Part shown: piece by piece, positions 1-6,718 of the stretch | Numbering within the stretch: position 1 is the stretch's first letter | How the letters are laid out: each line of letters begins with the position of its first letter | Assembly: GCF_934307085.1 (NCBI RefSeq) | Contig: NZ_CAKRCF010000055.1 | Location: 1-15,830 of the forward strand | Direction of reading: 5' to 3' | DNA length: 15,830 nucleotides | Origin: an uncultured Anaerobutyricum sp. | Lineage (GTDB): Bacteria > Bacillota > Clostridia > Lachnospirales > Lachnospiraceae | Made by a program: the position numbers and the translations under genes | The notes under the pieces: generated by a model | Database searches by the model: none | Told to the model about the DNA's origin: nothing | Seen by the model: the letters and a program-made list of their open reading frames with translations, nothing else

Positions 1-63
1 GGACTCCATGAAGTCACTTCATATCCAGAAAACTCTACTGTGGAGATATATGTAACTTATTAA
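1..63 (+). CDS. 3' end of an unidentified gene (partial)
   Basis: Reading frame 1 is open from the first base and ends at TAA 61-63, giving the last 20 residues of a protein that begins outside the window. The tail ends in a beta-strand-like stretch (STVEIYVTY), which resembles the ends of PASTA or Ig-like extracellular domains. That resemblance is too short to identify anything. The fragment sits 67 bp upstream of the nucleotidyltransferase on the same strand. It may be a chance open frame. Confidence 0.35.
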   Translation, partial: GLHEVTSYPENSTVEIYVTY

Positions 64-64
64 T

Positions 65-105
65 TGTTCAGCAAAGTGAGTAAAATCAAGGCTTTTTGTT
101 GAACA
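65..105 (+). other. Imperfect inverted repeat before the nucleotidyltransferase
   Basis: TGTTCAGCAAAG (65-76) can pair imperfectly with CTTTTTGTTGAAC(A) (92-105), with a loop of about 15 nt. No T-run follows, so it is not a classical terminator. It could be a weak 3' structure of the preceding gene or an operator-like element in the leader of the next gene. The pairing was read by eye and contains a bulge. Confidence 0.3.
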
Positions 106-130
106 TGCACTAAAAAGAATAGAGAGAAAT

Positions 131-1069
131 ATGAAAACAACATTAGTAATCATGGCTGCCGGCATCGGTTCCCGATTCGGCGGCGGAATCAAACAGCTTG
201 CTCCAGTTGGTTTAAGCGGAGAGATTATCATGGATTATTCTATTCATGATGCAATCGAAGCAGGCTTCAACAAAATAGTTTTTATCATCCGCAAGGATAT
301 TAAAGATGCATTTAAAGAAGCAATCGGTGACCGTATCGAAAAGATTTGTAAAGATCTTGATGTAGAGATTGCCTACGCATATCAGGAATTAAATGAACTT
401 CCAAAAGGTGTGGAGCTTCCAGCAGGACGTACCAAACCTTGGGGAACAGGCCAGGCTGTTCTTGCTTGTAAAGAAGTTCTGCATGAGCCATTTGCAGTTA
501 TCAATGCAGATGACTACTATGGAAAGGAAGCATTTGTTAAGCTTCATGATTTCCTTGTAGGTTATACACCGGAAAAAGCAAGCCAGTTCTGTATGGCAGG
601 TTTCATTTTAAAGAATACTTTAAGTGAGAATGGTGCCGTTACCAGAGGTATCTGCGAGACAAATGAAGAAGGTTACCTTACAGCAGTACATGAAACCTCC
701 AATATTGTCAAGACTCCAGAAGGAGCAGCAGTAGACAACGATGGACAGTTTACTCCAATTAATGCAGAATCCTACGCATCCATGAATATGTGGGGACTCA
801 CCCCGGAATTTATCCAAACATTAGAAGAGGGATTTAAAGAATTCTTTGCAAACATGGGAAACAAAGATATCCTGAAAGCAGAATATTTACTGCCAATCTA
901 CATAGATGAACTTCTTCAGGCAGGCAAAGTTTCCGTAAAGGTCTTAGATACCAATGATAAATGGTTCGGAGTAACCTATAAAGAAGATAAGGACTATGTA
1001 GTGAAGTCATTTGCCAGATTGATAGAAGATGGGGTGTATCGGAAGAATTTATTTGAAGATTTGAAATAA
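131..1069 (+). CDS. Sugar-phosphate nucleotidyltransferase family protein
   Basis: A 312-residue cytoplasmic protein with the N-terminal signature of the NTP-transferase (GT-A/Rossmann) fold: M8-A-A-G-x-G-S-R-F-G-G-x-K-Q at residues 8-22 is a variant of the G-x-G-[ST]-R-x-x-P-K nucleotide-binding loop, and N125-A-D-D128-Y-Y-G supplies the usual metal-binding acidic residues. Such enzymes join an NTP to a sugar-1-phosphate or similar phosphate to make an activated nucleotide. The substrate cannot be read from the sequence; it could be a hexose-1-phosphate or a polyol/choline phosphate. The length fits a stand-alone nucleotidyltransferase. The start at 131 has only a weak purine-rich RBS (GAGAG, around 121-125). 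It is a single-gene unit closed by a strong terminator, about 9.6 kb from manC, which does a related reaction on a different substrate. The family is confident; the substrate is unknown. Confidence 0.9.
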   Translation: MKTTLVIMAAGIGSRFGGGIKQLAPVGLSGEIIMDYSIHDAIEAGFNKIVFIIRKDIKDAFKEAIGDRIEKICKDLDVEIAYAYQELNELPKGVELPAGRTKPWGTGQAVLACKEVLHEPFAVINADDYYGKEAFVKLHDFLVGYTPEKASQFCMAGFILKNTLSENGAVTRGICETNEEGYLTAVHETSNIVKTPEGAAVDNDGQFTPINAESYASMNMWGLTPEFIQTLEEGFKEFFANMGNKDILKAEYLLPIYIDELLQAGKVSVKVLDTNDKWFGVTYKEDKDYVVKSFARLIEDGVYRKNLFEDLK

Positions 1070-1086
1070 GAAATCAGAAGAAATAG

Positions 1087-1119
1087 CCCAGAGATGAGTA
1101 AGTCTCTGGGTTGATTTTT
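1087..1119 (+). terminator. Rho-independent terminator after the nucleotidyltransferase
   Basis: A perfect 8-bp stem, CCCAGAGA (1087-1094) with TCTCTGGG (1103-1110), has an 8-nt loop and is followed by TTGATTTTT. It lies 18 bp after the stop codon and separates the housekeeping-like gene from the accessory block. Confidence 0.88.
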
Positions 1120-1150
1120 ATGTAGGTTGCATACAGGAGATGATGAATAA

Positions 1151-1167
1151 AAGGGGGCAGACCCCTT
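1151..1167 (+). repeat. GC-rich palindrome, copy 1
   Basis: AAGGGG (1151-1156) pairs with CCCCTT (1162-1167) across GCAGA. The core AAAAGGGGGCAG...CCCCTT recurs in the same orientation at 2857-2880, and the next ~30 bases are weakly similar in both places. The two copies bracket the DUF4238 gene and its partner. No T-run follows, so a terminator role is unlikely. It could be the edge of a small repeat element or of an insertion. Confidence 0.5.
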
Positions 1168-1269
1168 ACAGCACCTCTCCGTGATGAGCAGTAGGCAACA
1201 ATTTAAGAATCAGAGATTCGATGATTGGCGAAGATGTGAGAAAAACTAGAATGTTAGGAGGAAAAGGTT

Positions 1270-2391
1270 ATGGCTGTGATACCGGCACCGAAAACACATA
1301 ATGATGTAGCAATGAATCAACATCTTATTCCGAGATGTTACATGAAAGCGTGGAAACATAATAGCGGTAAGAATCCAAAAGTCTGGGTGTTTGATAAGGG
1401 CGTGGGTTATTGTGAATCCAATCCAGAAAATTCGGATTGGACTTTAAAATCCTTTTCCACCAAGGAGATAATGGCGAAAAATGGCTTCCATGATATTAAA
1501 GCGGGTTCCCCATATATGCCAGACGAGGCACTTCATGAGATTTACGATGATATACTGCAATTTAACGTGGTATGTGATGGTAAGAATTTGAATAGTCCAG
1601 AATTACTTAATCAATATTTTTACGATTTCGATAAATGGGAGATAAAAGATTCATCTGGAATAAAGTTTACAGAAGATGAAAAAAGACATCTGAAGGAATA
1701 TTTTGGTAATTCAAGATGGACCTTTGTTGAAACTGAATGGGCACACACATATGAAAATAGTTGGGGACAATTTATTCAATCAGTAGAAAATAAGATAAAG
1801 CAGGCTTATGCGAATAGAAACACTTCGACAAGTAGCAGTGTGACTCAAGACGAATTGAATACTCTAATGAAATACTGCATGATTTATAACTGGAGAAGCA
1901 TTGCTGGTAACGAAATATTCAACTCTATTTATGATTTTGTGCCATTCACAGACGAACTGAAAAATATAACAATCCCAGAAGCAGATAGAACATATGAAGA
2001 TGATGTCACTGCGTATGATCAGATGAAGCATGCATCAATAATAAAAGCATTTGTTGATTATCTACAGTCAGACAGTGGAAAGATGAAAACGATAGAAAGT
2101 GCATTTGTGCAAAGAATGGCTCCAGTCTTCTTGATGACGGATGATGCGAATCCTTTTATTACATCAGATGTTCCATCTTTTACAAGAGACAGAGTGGATG
2201 GCTTAAAGGATATCATATTTGTTGCAACTCCGACATTGGCTATTGGATATGGCAGAGGGAAGAACGGTAAATTTATAGTGAGTAAACTCTCACAAAATGA
2301 AGTGCTGGAATATAATAAGTCTATTGCTAAATATGGAAATAAACTGGTTGTTAAGGATCAAAATTATGATGTCAAGCAATTGTTTGTCTAA
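1270..2391 (+). CDS. DUF4238 domain protein
   Basis: A 373-residue soluble protein. Residues 16-27 (N-Q-H-L-I-P-R-C-Y-M-K) match the N-terminal QH-[YF]-[IVL]-P-[RK] hallmark of DUF4238, and the C-terminal half has the typical N294-P-F-I-T-S-D300 motif. The molecular function of DUF4238 is not established; members often turn up in accessory and defence-rich regions. No signal peptide or membrane segment is visible. The start at 1270 is fixed by AGGAGG at 1256-1261 with 8-nt spacing. A second Met at residue 15, just before the QH motif, is a less likely start because it lacks such an RBS. It lies 12 bp upstream of the small membrane protein at 2404, so the two are probably co-transcribed and may act together. 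The family call is fairly sure; any defence role is inference from context. Confidence 0.85.
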   Translation: MAVIPAPKTHNDVAMNQHLIPRCYMKAWKHNSGKNPKVWVFDKGVGYCESNPENSDWTLKSFSTKEIMAKNGFHDIKAGSPYMPDEALHEIYDDILQFNVVCDGKNLNSPELLNQYFYDFDKWEIKDSSGIKFTEDEKRHLKEYFGNSRWTFVETEWAHTYENSWGQFIQSVENKIKQAYANRNTSTSSSVTQDELNTLMKYCMIYNWRSIAGNEIFNSIYDFVPFTDELKNITIPEADRTYEDDVTAYDQMKHASIIKAFVDYLQSDSGKMKTIESAFVQRMAPVFLMTDDANPFITSDVPSFTRDRVDGLKDIIFVATPTLAIGYGRGKNGKFIVSKLSQNEVLEYNKSIAKYGNKLVVKDQNYDVKQLFV

Positions 2392-2403
2392 AAGGGAGAT
2401 AAG

Positions 2404-2802
2404 ATGAGTAACTTGGGTTTATATCAATGGTTTACAACTACAGCTAAAAAAGTTGGTGGTCCTGCTAAACTTATAGGAATGTTTATTAGCGGTGGCGCAA
2501 TCATAGGCGGTGCAGTGGGAAGTGTAATCACCAATAAATACAGAGATATTAAGGATAAGAAAGAACTGAAAACTCTGGGAATATACTCCGTGACAAAAGA
2601 TGCAGAAATCAAGAAGATAAAACTTGTTTTGAAAACCGGTGATCAGATTACTATTCTTGCTGCCGATGATGATTCTATCTTAATTGTAAAAAACGGAGAT
2701 AGGAATAATCCGTATTTTGTGTCTGCTGATTTTTTGATGGAATGTTCGGAGAATGTTCGGATTATAAGAGAAAGTAAGCATATTGCCCTCGCCCAAGCAT
2801 AG
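2404..2802 (+). CDS. Small Gly-rich membrane-anchored hypothetical protein
   Basis: I do not recognise the family. The 132-residue protein has one hydrophobic, glycine-rich segment at about residues 18-42 (G-G-P-A-K-L-I-G-M-F-I-S-G-G-A-I-I-G-G-A-V-G), which looks like a single membrane anchor with glycine-zipper spacing. Basic and charged residues follow (NKYRDIKDKKELK). The C-terminal part (about 60-125) is predicted by eye to be beta-rich, with alternating hydrophobics and a run of Asp residues. The RBS is GGGAG, about 6 nt before ATG 2404. The 12-bp gap to the DUF4238 gene indicates an operon. An anchor, sensor or membrane effector for that protein is a guess only. Confidence 0.75.
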   Translation: MSNLGLYQWFTTTAKKVGGPAKLIGMFISGGAIIGGAVGSVITNKYRDIKDKKELKTLGIYSVTKDAEIKKIKLVLKTGDQITILAADDDSILIVKNGDRNNPYFVSADFLMECSENVRIIRESKHIALAQA

Positions 2803-2813
2803 TGCTATACTTA

Positions 2814-2837
2814 AACTACTAAAAAAGGAAAGTAGTT
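2814..2837 (+). other. Hairpin after the DUF4238 operon
   Basis: AACTACT (2814-2820) pairs perfectly with AGTAGTT (2831-2837) around a 10-nt A-rich loop, 11 bp after the stop of the small membrane protein. There is no T-run, so it may be a weak or factor-dependent terminator, or a 3'-end stabilising structure. Confidence 0.4.
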
Positions 2838-2856
2838 ATCACTCATGCCCAGTAAA

Positions 2857-2880
2857 GTAAAAGGGGGCAGCCCCTTTTAC
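2857..2880 (+). repeat. GC-rich perfect palindrome, copy 2
   Basis: GTAAAAGGGG (2857-2866) pairs perfectly with CCCCTTTTAC (2871-2880) around the tetraloop GCAG. It shares its core with the palindrome at 1151-1167. It marks the switch from the DUF4238 module to a locally GC-richer relic stretch. Confidence 0.6.
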
Positions 2881-2938
2881 CAGCCCTTCTGGTTTGCGGT
2901 ACTCCTCACGAATATGTATGCATATCAGCCAACTAACA

Positions 2939-2972
2939 CCGGCAAGGGAAGCAAAGTAGCCTGCCTTGCCGG
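2939..2972 (+). other. Strong hairpin in the relic region 2803-3245
   Basis: CCGGCAAGG (2939-2947) pairs perfectly with CCTTGCCGG (2964-2972), leaving a 16-nt interior that could pair further. No T-run follows. With the palindrome at 2857-2880 it makes this ~120-bp stretch highly structured compared with its AT-rich surroundings. It could be a remnant of a repeat element or an uncharacterised structured RNA. Confidence 0.45.
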
Positions 2973-2997
2973 GATTCGCACATTTAAAAACTCCTTG

Positions 2998-3115
2998 TAT
3001 TTCCGTAAGCTTTTTTGTCTTATATTTTTCACTGTAATGATTCTATTTCGAACCTTGCTCAACCGTAATATGTGGATGAATCCTCTTTCTGATGTGATGG
3101 GTGGCTGGGACATTT
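2998..3115 (+). pseudogene. Probable VanZ-family fragment (relic)
   Basis: The 443-bp gap between intact genes (2803-3245) contains an open frame starting ATG 2845, but I do not believe it is a real 117-residue gene, because its first half covers two palindromes. Its second half reads like a piece of a VanZ-type membrane protein: a hydrophobic helix (LFCLIFFTVMILF), then R-T-L-L-N-R and N-P-L-S-D-V-M-G-G-W-D-I. This matches the pattern I recall after the first helices of clostridial VanZ proteins, and the equivalent place in the two intact VanZ proteins here (QTAFFSREPG...). The similarity stops abruptly near 3115, where VanZ proteins would continue with E-N-x-x-[ML]-F-x-P-F. I read it as a truncated remnant, with modest confidence and approximate bounds. 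Confidence 0.35.
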
Positions 3116-3130
3116 CAGTTTTTGGATTTG

Positions 3131-3139
3131 TGTTACAAT
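3131..3139 (+). promoter_or_regulatory. Possible extended -10 promoter for the HEPN-like gene
   Basis: TGTTACAAT is a good extended -10 element (TGn plus TACAAT at 3134-3139). No convincing -35 is present at 17 bp. It is correctly placed about 105 bp before the next gene and lies just after the VanZ-like relic. Confidence 0.35.
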
Positions 3140-3245
3140 ACGCTTGGAGGAGCGATGGGAGAAGTGTTGTATTGGATGGGGTGGAAGGTAAAGAGTAAGA
3201 AAGGATAGAAAGAATTATATGGGTAAAACAAAGGAAGTAAAAGGA

Positions 3246-4013
3246 ATGATTGAAGATAAATACCAATTTTATTCAAGATATTTGATTAGAGGAATAGAAA
3301 ATTTTGAGTTTGATACACTGTTACTGCCGATTGTTAATGATGCAATAGAAGAAATTTATATTTATAGAAAATCGCAAGAAGTATTTGTTGATTTAAAAAT
3401 TAAAAAAGCGGTAAAGAAAGAGAACTGGATAGAAGAGTGTAATGATATTGAAAAAGAATGTAAAAATTTACTGGATAAGCTTTTTTATAGATTATATGTA
3501 AGAGACTTTTATTTGCCTAGAATAGAATATGTTCATCAAAAAACTAGTTATTTATTTGCAGAAGGCAATGTTGGACTTGGTGATGTTACTATTTATGATA
3601 AAAAGGATTATTATGGAAAAACAAAAAAGTTATCGGTTGAGACACTAAAAGATTTTGAAAAAGTAAGCATAAATAATCCGAGTTATAAATATTTGAGTAG
3701 TATTTTAAAAATTGAAGAAAAAGCTCATCGTTTTGTAGCATTATACCAATATTTAATAGAGAATAAAACAATAGGTGATTTTGTTGATTGGATAAAAGAG
3801 GAAAGTCTTACAGACGAATATGGAATTAAGATATTAGATAATCCAGATGAAAATTATAGACATAAGAATCCAGAGTTAGATGAGTTATCGTATTTACGAA
3901 CTTTGATTGCACATTTTAATGACCAGGATGCAGAAAGGTATAAGAAAGAATATGAAGAGATGATAGATAGAGATATGAGGATTATTATAAAGATTATTAA
4001 AGCTTATAAATAA
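3246..4013 (+). CDS. Hypothetical protein with HEPN-like R-x4-H motif
   Basis: I do not recognise a named family. The protein is about 255 residues, soluble, charged and predicted mostly helical. Near the C-terminus it has Y-L-R218-T-L-I-A-H223-F-N-D between helices. R-x4-6-H in that setting is the catalytic signature of HEPN ribonuclease domains, which are common in toxins and abortive-infection proteins; non-catalytic helical proteins can show it by chance. I prefer ATG 3246, because AAGGAAG at 3231-3237 lies 8 nt upstream. An in-frame ATG at 3219 would add nine residues but its nearest RBS is 13 nt away. The gene stands alone between a possible promoter and a clear terminator. It is AT-rich like the ATPase pair that follows, which suggests common foreign ancestry. 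The gene is certain; the HEPN call is tentative. Confidence 0.8.
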   Translation: MIEDKYQFYSRYLIRGIENFEFDTLLLPIVNDAIEEIYIYRKSQEVFVDLKIKKAVKKENWIEECNDIEKECKNLLDKLFYRLYVRDFYLPRIEYVHQKTSYLFAEGNVGLGDVTIYDKKDYYGKTKKLSVETLKDFEKVSINNPSYKYLSSILKIEEKAHRFVALYQYLIENKTIGDFVDWIKEESLTDEYGIKILDNPDENYRHKNPELDELSYLRTLIAHFNDQDAERYKKEYEEMIDRDMRIIIKIIKAYK

Positions 4014-4029
4014 AGTAAAGTTTTCTAAG

Positions 4030-4058
4030 CAGCGGTGAGAAATTGCCGCTGTGTTTTT
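4030..4058 (+). terminator. Rho-independent terminator after the HEPN-like gene
   Basis: CAGCGG (4030-4035) pairs with CCGCTG (4046-4051) across a 10-nt loop, followed by TGTTTTTA. It lies 16 bp after the stop codon and isolates this gene from the ATPase operon downstream. Confidence 0.82.
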
Positions 4059-4101
4059 ATAAATATAGAAGGAATAAAATGGAAATAAAAATAAAAAATG
4101 G

Positions 4102-4130
4102 TTGAAAGAATAAGGGGAAAATGATAAGAT
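4102..4130 (+). promoter_or_regulatory. Candidate sigma-A promoter for the ATPase-nuclease operon
   Basis: TTGAAA (4102-4107), a 17-bp spacer and TAAGAT (4125-4130) form a good housekeeping promoter match in the 239-bp gap before the ATPase. A second candidate, TTGGTA (4152-4157), 18 bp, TAATAT (4176-4181), lies 50 bp downstream. The whole gap is very AT-rich, so chance matches are likely and neither is proven. Confidence 0.42.
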
Positions 4131-4252
4131 AAATATAAAAATCCAGCTTTATTGGTATATACATAATTAGTATGGTAATATTATTATAAAAATCTTCAAT
4201 TAAAGAAAATTAATTATTAAATTTGGAAAAAATAGATGGAGAGGATAGATGA

Positions 4253-5557
4253 ATGAAATTAAGTATAAGGGATTTTGCCAAAATTAAAAAAGCAGATATT
4301 GTTATAGATGGAATAACAGTAATTGCTGGAGAGAATAATACGGGAAAGAGTACGGTAGGGAAGATATTATTTTCATTATTTAATTCTTTGTCAGATATTG
4401 AAGAAAAGATTTTTAATGAACGTATGAGAGAAGTAGAAAAGAGTAATGAAAAGATTATGTATGAATATTTTGATGGAAACATAACTTATGGTGGATATGA
4501 TAGGCTTTATCTATTGTCAAATCTTATGATACCTAGTATTAGAAGAAACAAAAATAATTCAATAGAAAAAATAGAGGAAGATGTTAGAAAAGAATTATAT
4601 AAATATAAGAATAGTATTGTTGGCAAAATAGATGATGATTTGCTTGAGGAGATGATTCACAAGCTTGGAGAGAATATAAAATCCTTTTTAGAAATACCTG
4701 AGGAAAATATTATATTAGAAGTAGTTTCTGAATATTTTTCTAAAGTTTTTTCTTCGCAGACGAATTCTCTATTAGATAAAGGAAGTCATGACAACTCTAT
4801 TTTAGCTTTAAAGATTAAAAATAGACAGAATCGCTTATTTTTCCAAGATAATAGGTGTGTAAAAATGGAGAATGATATTAATATTATTCATAAGGCAATT
4901 TATATTGATAATCCATTCATTGTAGATGAACTTTCAGGCGATTATAATGGAGTGAGTACAATGGAAGATGAATTGAAGAAATTAATCTTAAAACAGAACC
5001 AACGCGATATTTTTGACGGGGTTGTTGAATCTGTAAGGGCAAAAGAAAAATTGAAAGAAATATATGAAGTGTTGAAGACAGTTGTAGATGGACAAATTAT
5101 ATTTGGTCAGGGAGAAGAAATCTATTTGAAAAATGATAATCTGGATAAACCATTATCTGTTCATAATCTTTCAACAGGTATAAAGTCGTTTGCAATTTTA
5201 AAGATGTTACTTGAAAAGGGATGTCTAAAAGATAAAGATGTGCTGATTTTGGACGAACCAGAGATCCATTTACATCCACAATGGCAGATTGTATATGCAC
5301 AATTAATTGTATTATTACAGAAAAATTTTGATCTTTCTATAATTGTAACAACACATAGCCCATATTTTGTTGATGCGCTTGATTTGTTTTCTCATAAATA
5401 TGAGATAAATAAAAAAGTGAATTATTATTTGGCTTCGAATACAGAAGCAGGAGCTATTATAGAGCGTGTAACAGATAACATTGATTTAATTTATAAGAAG
5501 ATGGCATCGCCAATTCAGGCATTAGATACGTTAAGACATGAATTAAATAATCAATAA
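4253..5557 (+). CDS. OLD/AAA_15-like ATPase without a TOPRIM domain
   Basis: A 434-residue ABC/SMC-type ATPase of the OLD/RecF-like (AAA_15/AAA_21) group. Visible motifs, in order: Walker A G26-E-N-N-T-G-K-S-T34; a long helical insertion (about 50-250); a signature-like N-L-S307-T-G-I-K; Walker B V-L-I-L-D334-E-P-E-I-H-L-H-P; and the switch histidine T-T-H368-S-P-Y-F-V. Only about 65 residues follow the histidine, so the C-terminal TOPRIM nuclease of true OLD proteins is absent. In defence systems such as PARIS (AriA) or Septu (PtuA), related ATPases sense infection and control a partner effector. Here the gene is followed after 13 bp by a small protein with a PD-(D/E)xK-like motif, which suggests the nuclease acts in trans. 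The RBS is GGAGAGGA about 8 nt before ATG 4253. The ATPase call is secure; the defence role is inferred. Confidence 0.93.
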   Translation: MKLSIRDFAKIKKADIVIDGITVIAGENNTGKSTVGKILFSLFNSLSDIEEKIFNERMREVEKSNEKIMYEYFDGNITYGGYDRLYLLSNLMIPSIRRNKNNSIEKIEEDVRKELYKYKNSIVGKIDDDLLEEMIHKLGENIKSFLEIPEENIILEVVSEYFSKVFSSQTNSLLDKGSHDNSILALKIKNRQNRLFFQDNRCVKMENDINIIHKAIYIDNPFIVDELSGDYNGVSTMEDELKKLILKQNQRDIFDGVVESVRAKEKLKEIYEVLKTVVDGQIIFGQGEEIYLKNDNLDKPLSVHNLSTGIKSFAILKMLLEKGCLKDKDVLILDEPEIHLHPQWQIVYAQLIVLLQKNFDLSIIVTTHSPYFVDALDLFSHKYEINKKVNYYLASNTEAGAIIERVTDNIDLIYKKMASPIQALDTLRHELNNQ

Positions 5558-5570
5558 GAGGGAAAGACAT

Positions 5571-6149
5571 ATGATAGATGAAGTAAAAGATAATCTTCCA
5601 GAGTTGCTTAATCATATAACTACATTAAAAAAATCATCTTGGGATAAACAAAAAAGAGAATATATGTGCGAAAGCAAAATGAAGGTAATAAATTTTGATA
5701 AGATTCCCAAGGCATATAATCGAGGTAAAGGATGGAGCATCTTACCTAAGTCTAATGATGCATTATATATAGATATTGAAGGACAGTGGTATTTTATAGA
5801 ATTTAAAAATGGCAGCACTAATTCAGGTGAGATATATAAGAAATTATTTGATAGTATTGTTATGCTTTTGGATGAGAAAATTATTTCAGATATACAGTTT
5901 GTCAGGGATAATATAAATTATATTTTAGTTTATAATTCAAATAAATATGGAAAGATGGCTAATTCTCCTTCAAGAGAGGGCATCTATGGATATGTGTTTG
6001 AACGTGCAGAAGAAGAGGAAAAACTATTTGACATTGATAAATTTGAACAATATTTATTTAAAGCAACACATACATATACTCCAAGTTTATTTGAAAAGGA
6101 ATTTATTTTGCCGAAAGAGCACGAAGAAGGAATAAATATAGAAAATTAA
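5571..6149 (+). CDS. Small protein with PD-(D/E)xK-like nuclease motif
   Basis: No named family is recognised. In the 192-residue protein, residues 61-81 (S-N-D63-A-L-Y-I-D-I-E-G-Q-W-Y-F-I-E77-F-K79-N-G) have the layout of a PD-(D/E)xK nuclease core: an aspartate, two beta-strands, then E-x-K on the second strand. A preceding helix, and a helix after it carrying K-x-x-x-S-I/L, fit that fold. The C-terminal third (Y-V-F-E-R-A... and F-x-x-Y-L-F-K-A-T-H-T-Y-T) looks conserved in character but has no known function. It starts 13 bp after the ATPase stop, with GGGAAAG as RBS, so the two are an operon and probably one functional unit: an ATPase regulator plus a nuclease effector. It does not resemble the TOPRIM-type partners of PARIS (DUF4435) or RloB. 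The motif could be coincidental in a non-nuclease partner. Confidence 0.82.
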   Translation: MIDEVKDNLPELLNHITTLKKSSWDKQKREYMCESKMKVINFDKIPKAYNRGKGWSILPKSNDALYIDIEGQWYFIEFKNGSTNSGEIYKKLFDSIVMLLDEKIISDIQFVRDNINYILVYNSNKYGKMANSPSREGIYGYVFERAEEEEKLFDIDKFEQYLFKATHTYTPSLFEKEFILPKEHEEGINIEN

Positions 6150-6178
6150 GAAAGTATATTAAAGGGAGTGACACAAGA

Positions 6179-6718
6179 ATTTTTTACTTAACAAAAGACA
6201 GTTGGAACAGCATATTACTTGATTTTAAGCAGCCCATAAGTTATCTGATGCCAGCAATAATTATAACAGTCTTTTTGGCAGTTATTTATAAGATATGCAG
6301 GAGAGAGAATGCGAGAATCCCCCTATCTTGTCTTCTTCTTATTATCTATATACAAGTTGTTTTACAGACAGCTTTTTTCTCAAGAGAGCCGGGAAGCAGG
6401 ACGCAGATGGATCTTCGGTTGTTTGGTACATGGGGAGAGACTCCGATAGCACATGCGTATTTTATTGAGAATATTATTATGTTTATACCGTTTGGGGTAT
6501 TGATGCCAATGGTGTTTAGGCGGATGAAGAAGATGAGATACTGTGTATTTGCAGGATTTTTGTTTTCTTGTATAATTGAGATTAGTCAGTTGATTACACA
6601 GCGAGGATTTTGTCAGCTGGATGATGTTGTTACGAATACGGTAGGTACACTTGTTGGTTGGATAATATGGAGCTGTGGGAATTATTTTATAGAATCACGG
6701 AGGAACGACCTTGGATAA
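6179..6718 (+). CDS. VanZ-family membrane protein (copy 1), likely ATT start
   Basis: About 179 residues with four or five hydrophobic segments. Conserved VanZ features are Q-T-A-F-F-S-R-E-P-G-S-R, F-I-E-N-I-I-M-F-I-P-F-G, I-I-E-I-S-Q-L-I-T and L-D-D-V-V-T-N-T-V-G. VanZ proteins lie in the cytoplasmic membrane; the founding member gives low-level teicoplanin resistance by an unknown mechanism. The first in-frame ATG (6248) would remove the N-terminal helix region present in the paralogue at 14058. In frame upstream there is no ATG, GTG or TTG back past 6122, yet codons from ATT 6179 align residue for residue with copy 2 (W-N-x-I-x-x-D-F-[KR]-Q-P-I-S-Y-L). GGGAG at 6164-6168 lies 10 nt before the ATT. 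The stop overlaps the NUDIX start by 8 bp. The family is certain; the ATT start is inferred. Confidence 0.92.
   Translation: MFYLTKDSWNSILLDFKQPISYLMPAIIITVFLAVIYKICRRENARIPLSCLLLIIYIQVVLQTAFFSREPGSRTQMDLRLFGTWGETPIAHAYFIENIIMFIPFGVLMPMVFRRMKKMRYCVFAGFLFSCIIEISQLITQRGFCQLDDVVTNTVGTLVGWIIWSCGNYFIESRRNDLG

Noticed and set aside
2845..3198. A 117-codon open frame as an intact gene
   Set aside because: Its first half crosses two strong palindromes and no good ribosome binding site precedes ATG 2845. Only its second half looks protein-derived, and that reads like a truncated VanZ piece.
2925..3266. A 113-codon minus-strand open frame across the relic region
   Set aside because: It overlaps the palindromes and the start of the HEPN-like gene, has no recognisable motif, and all intact genes here are on the plus strand.
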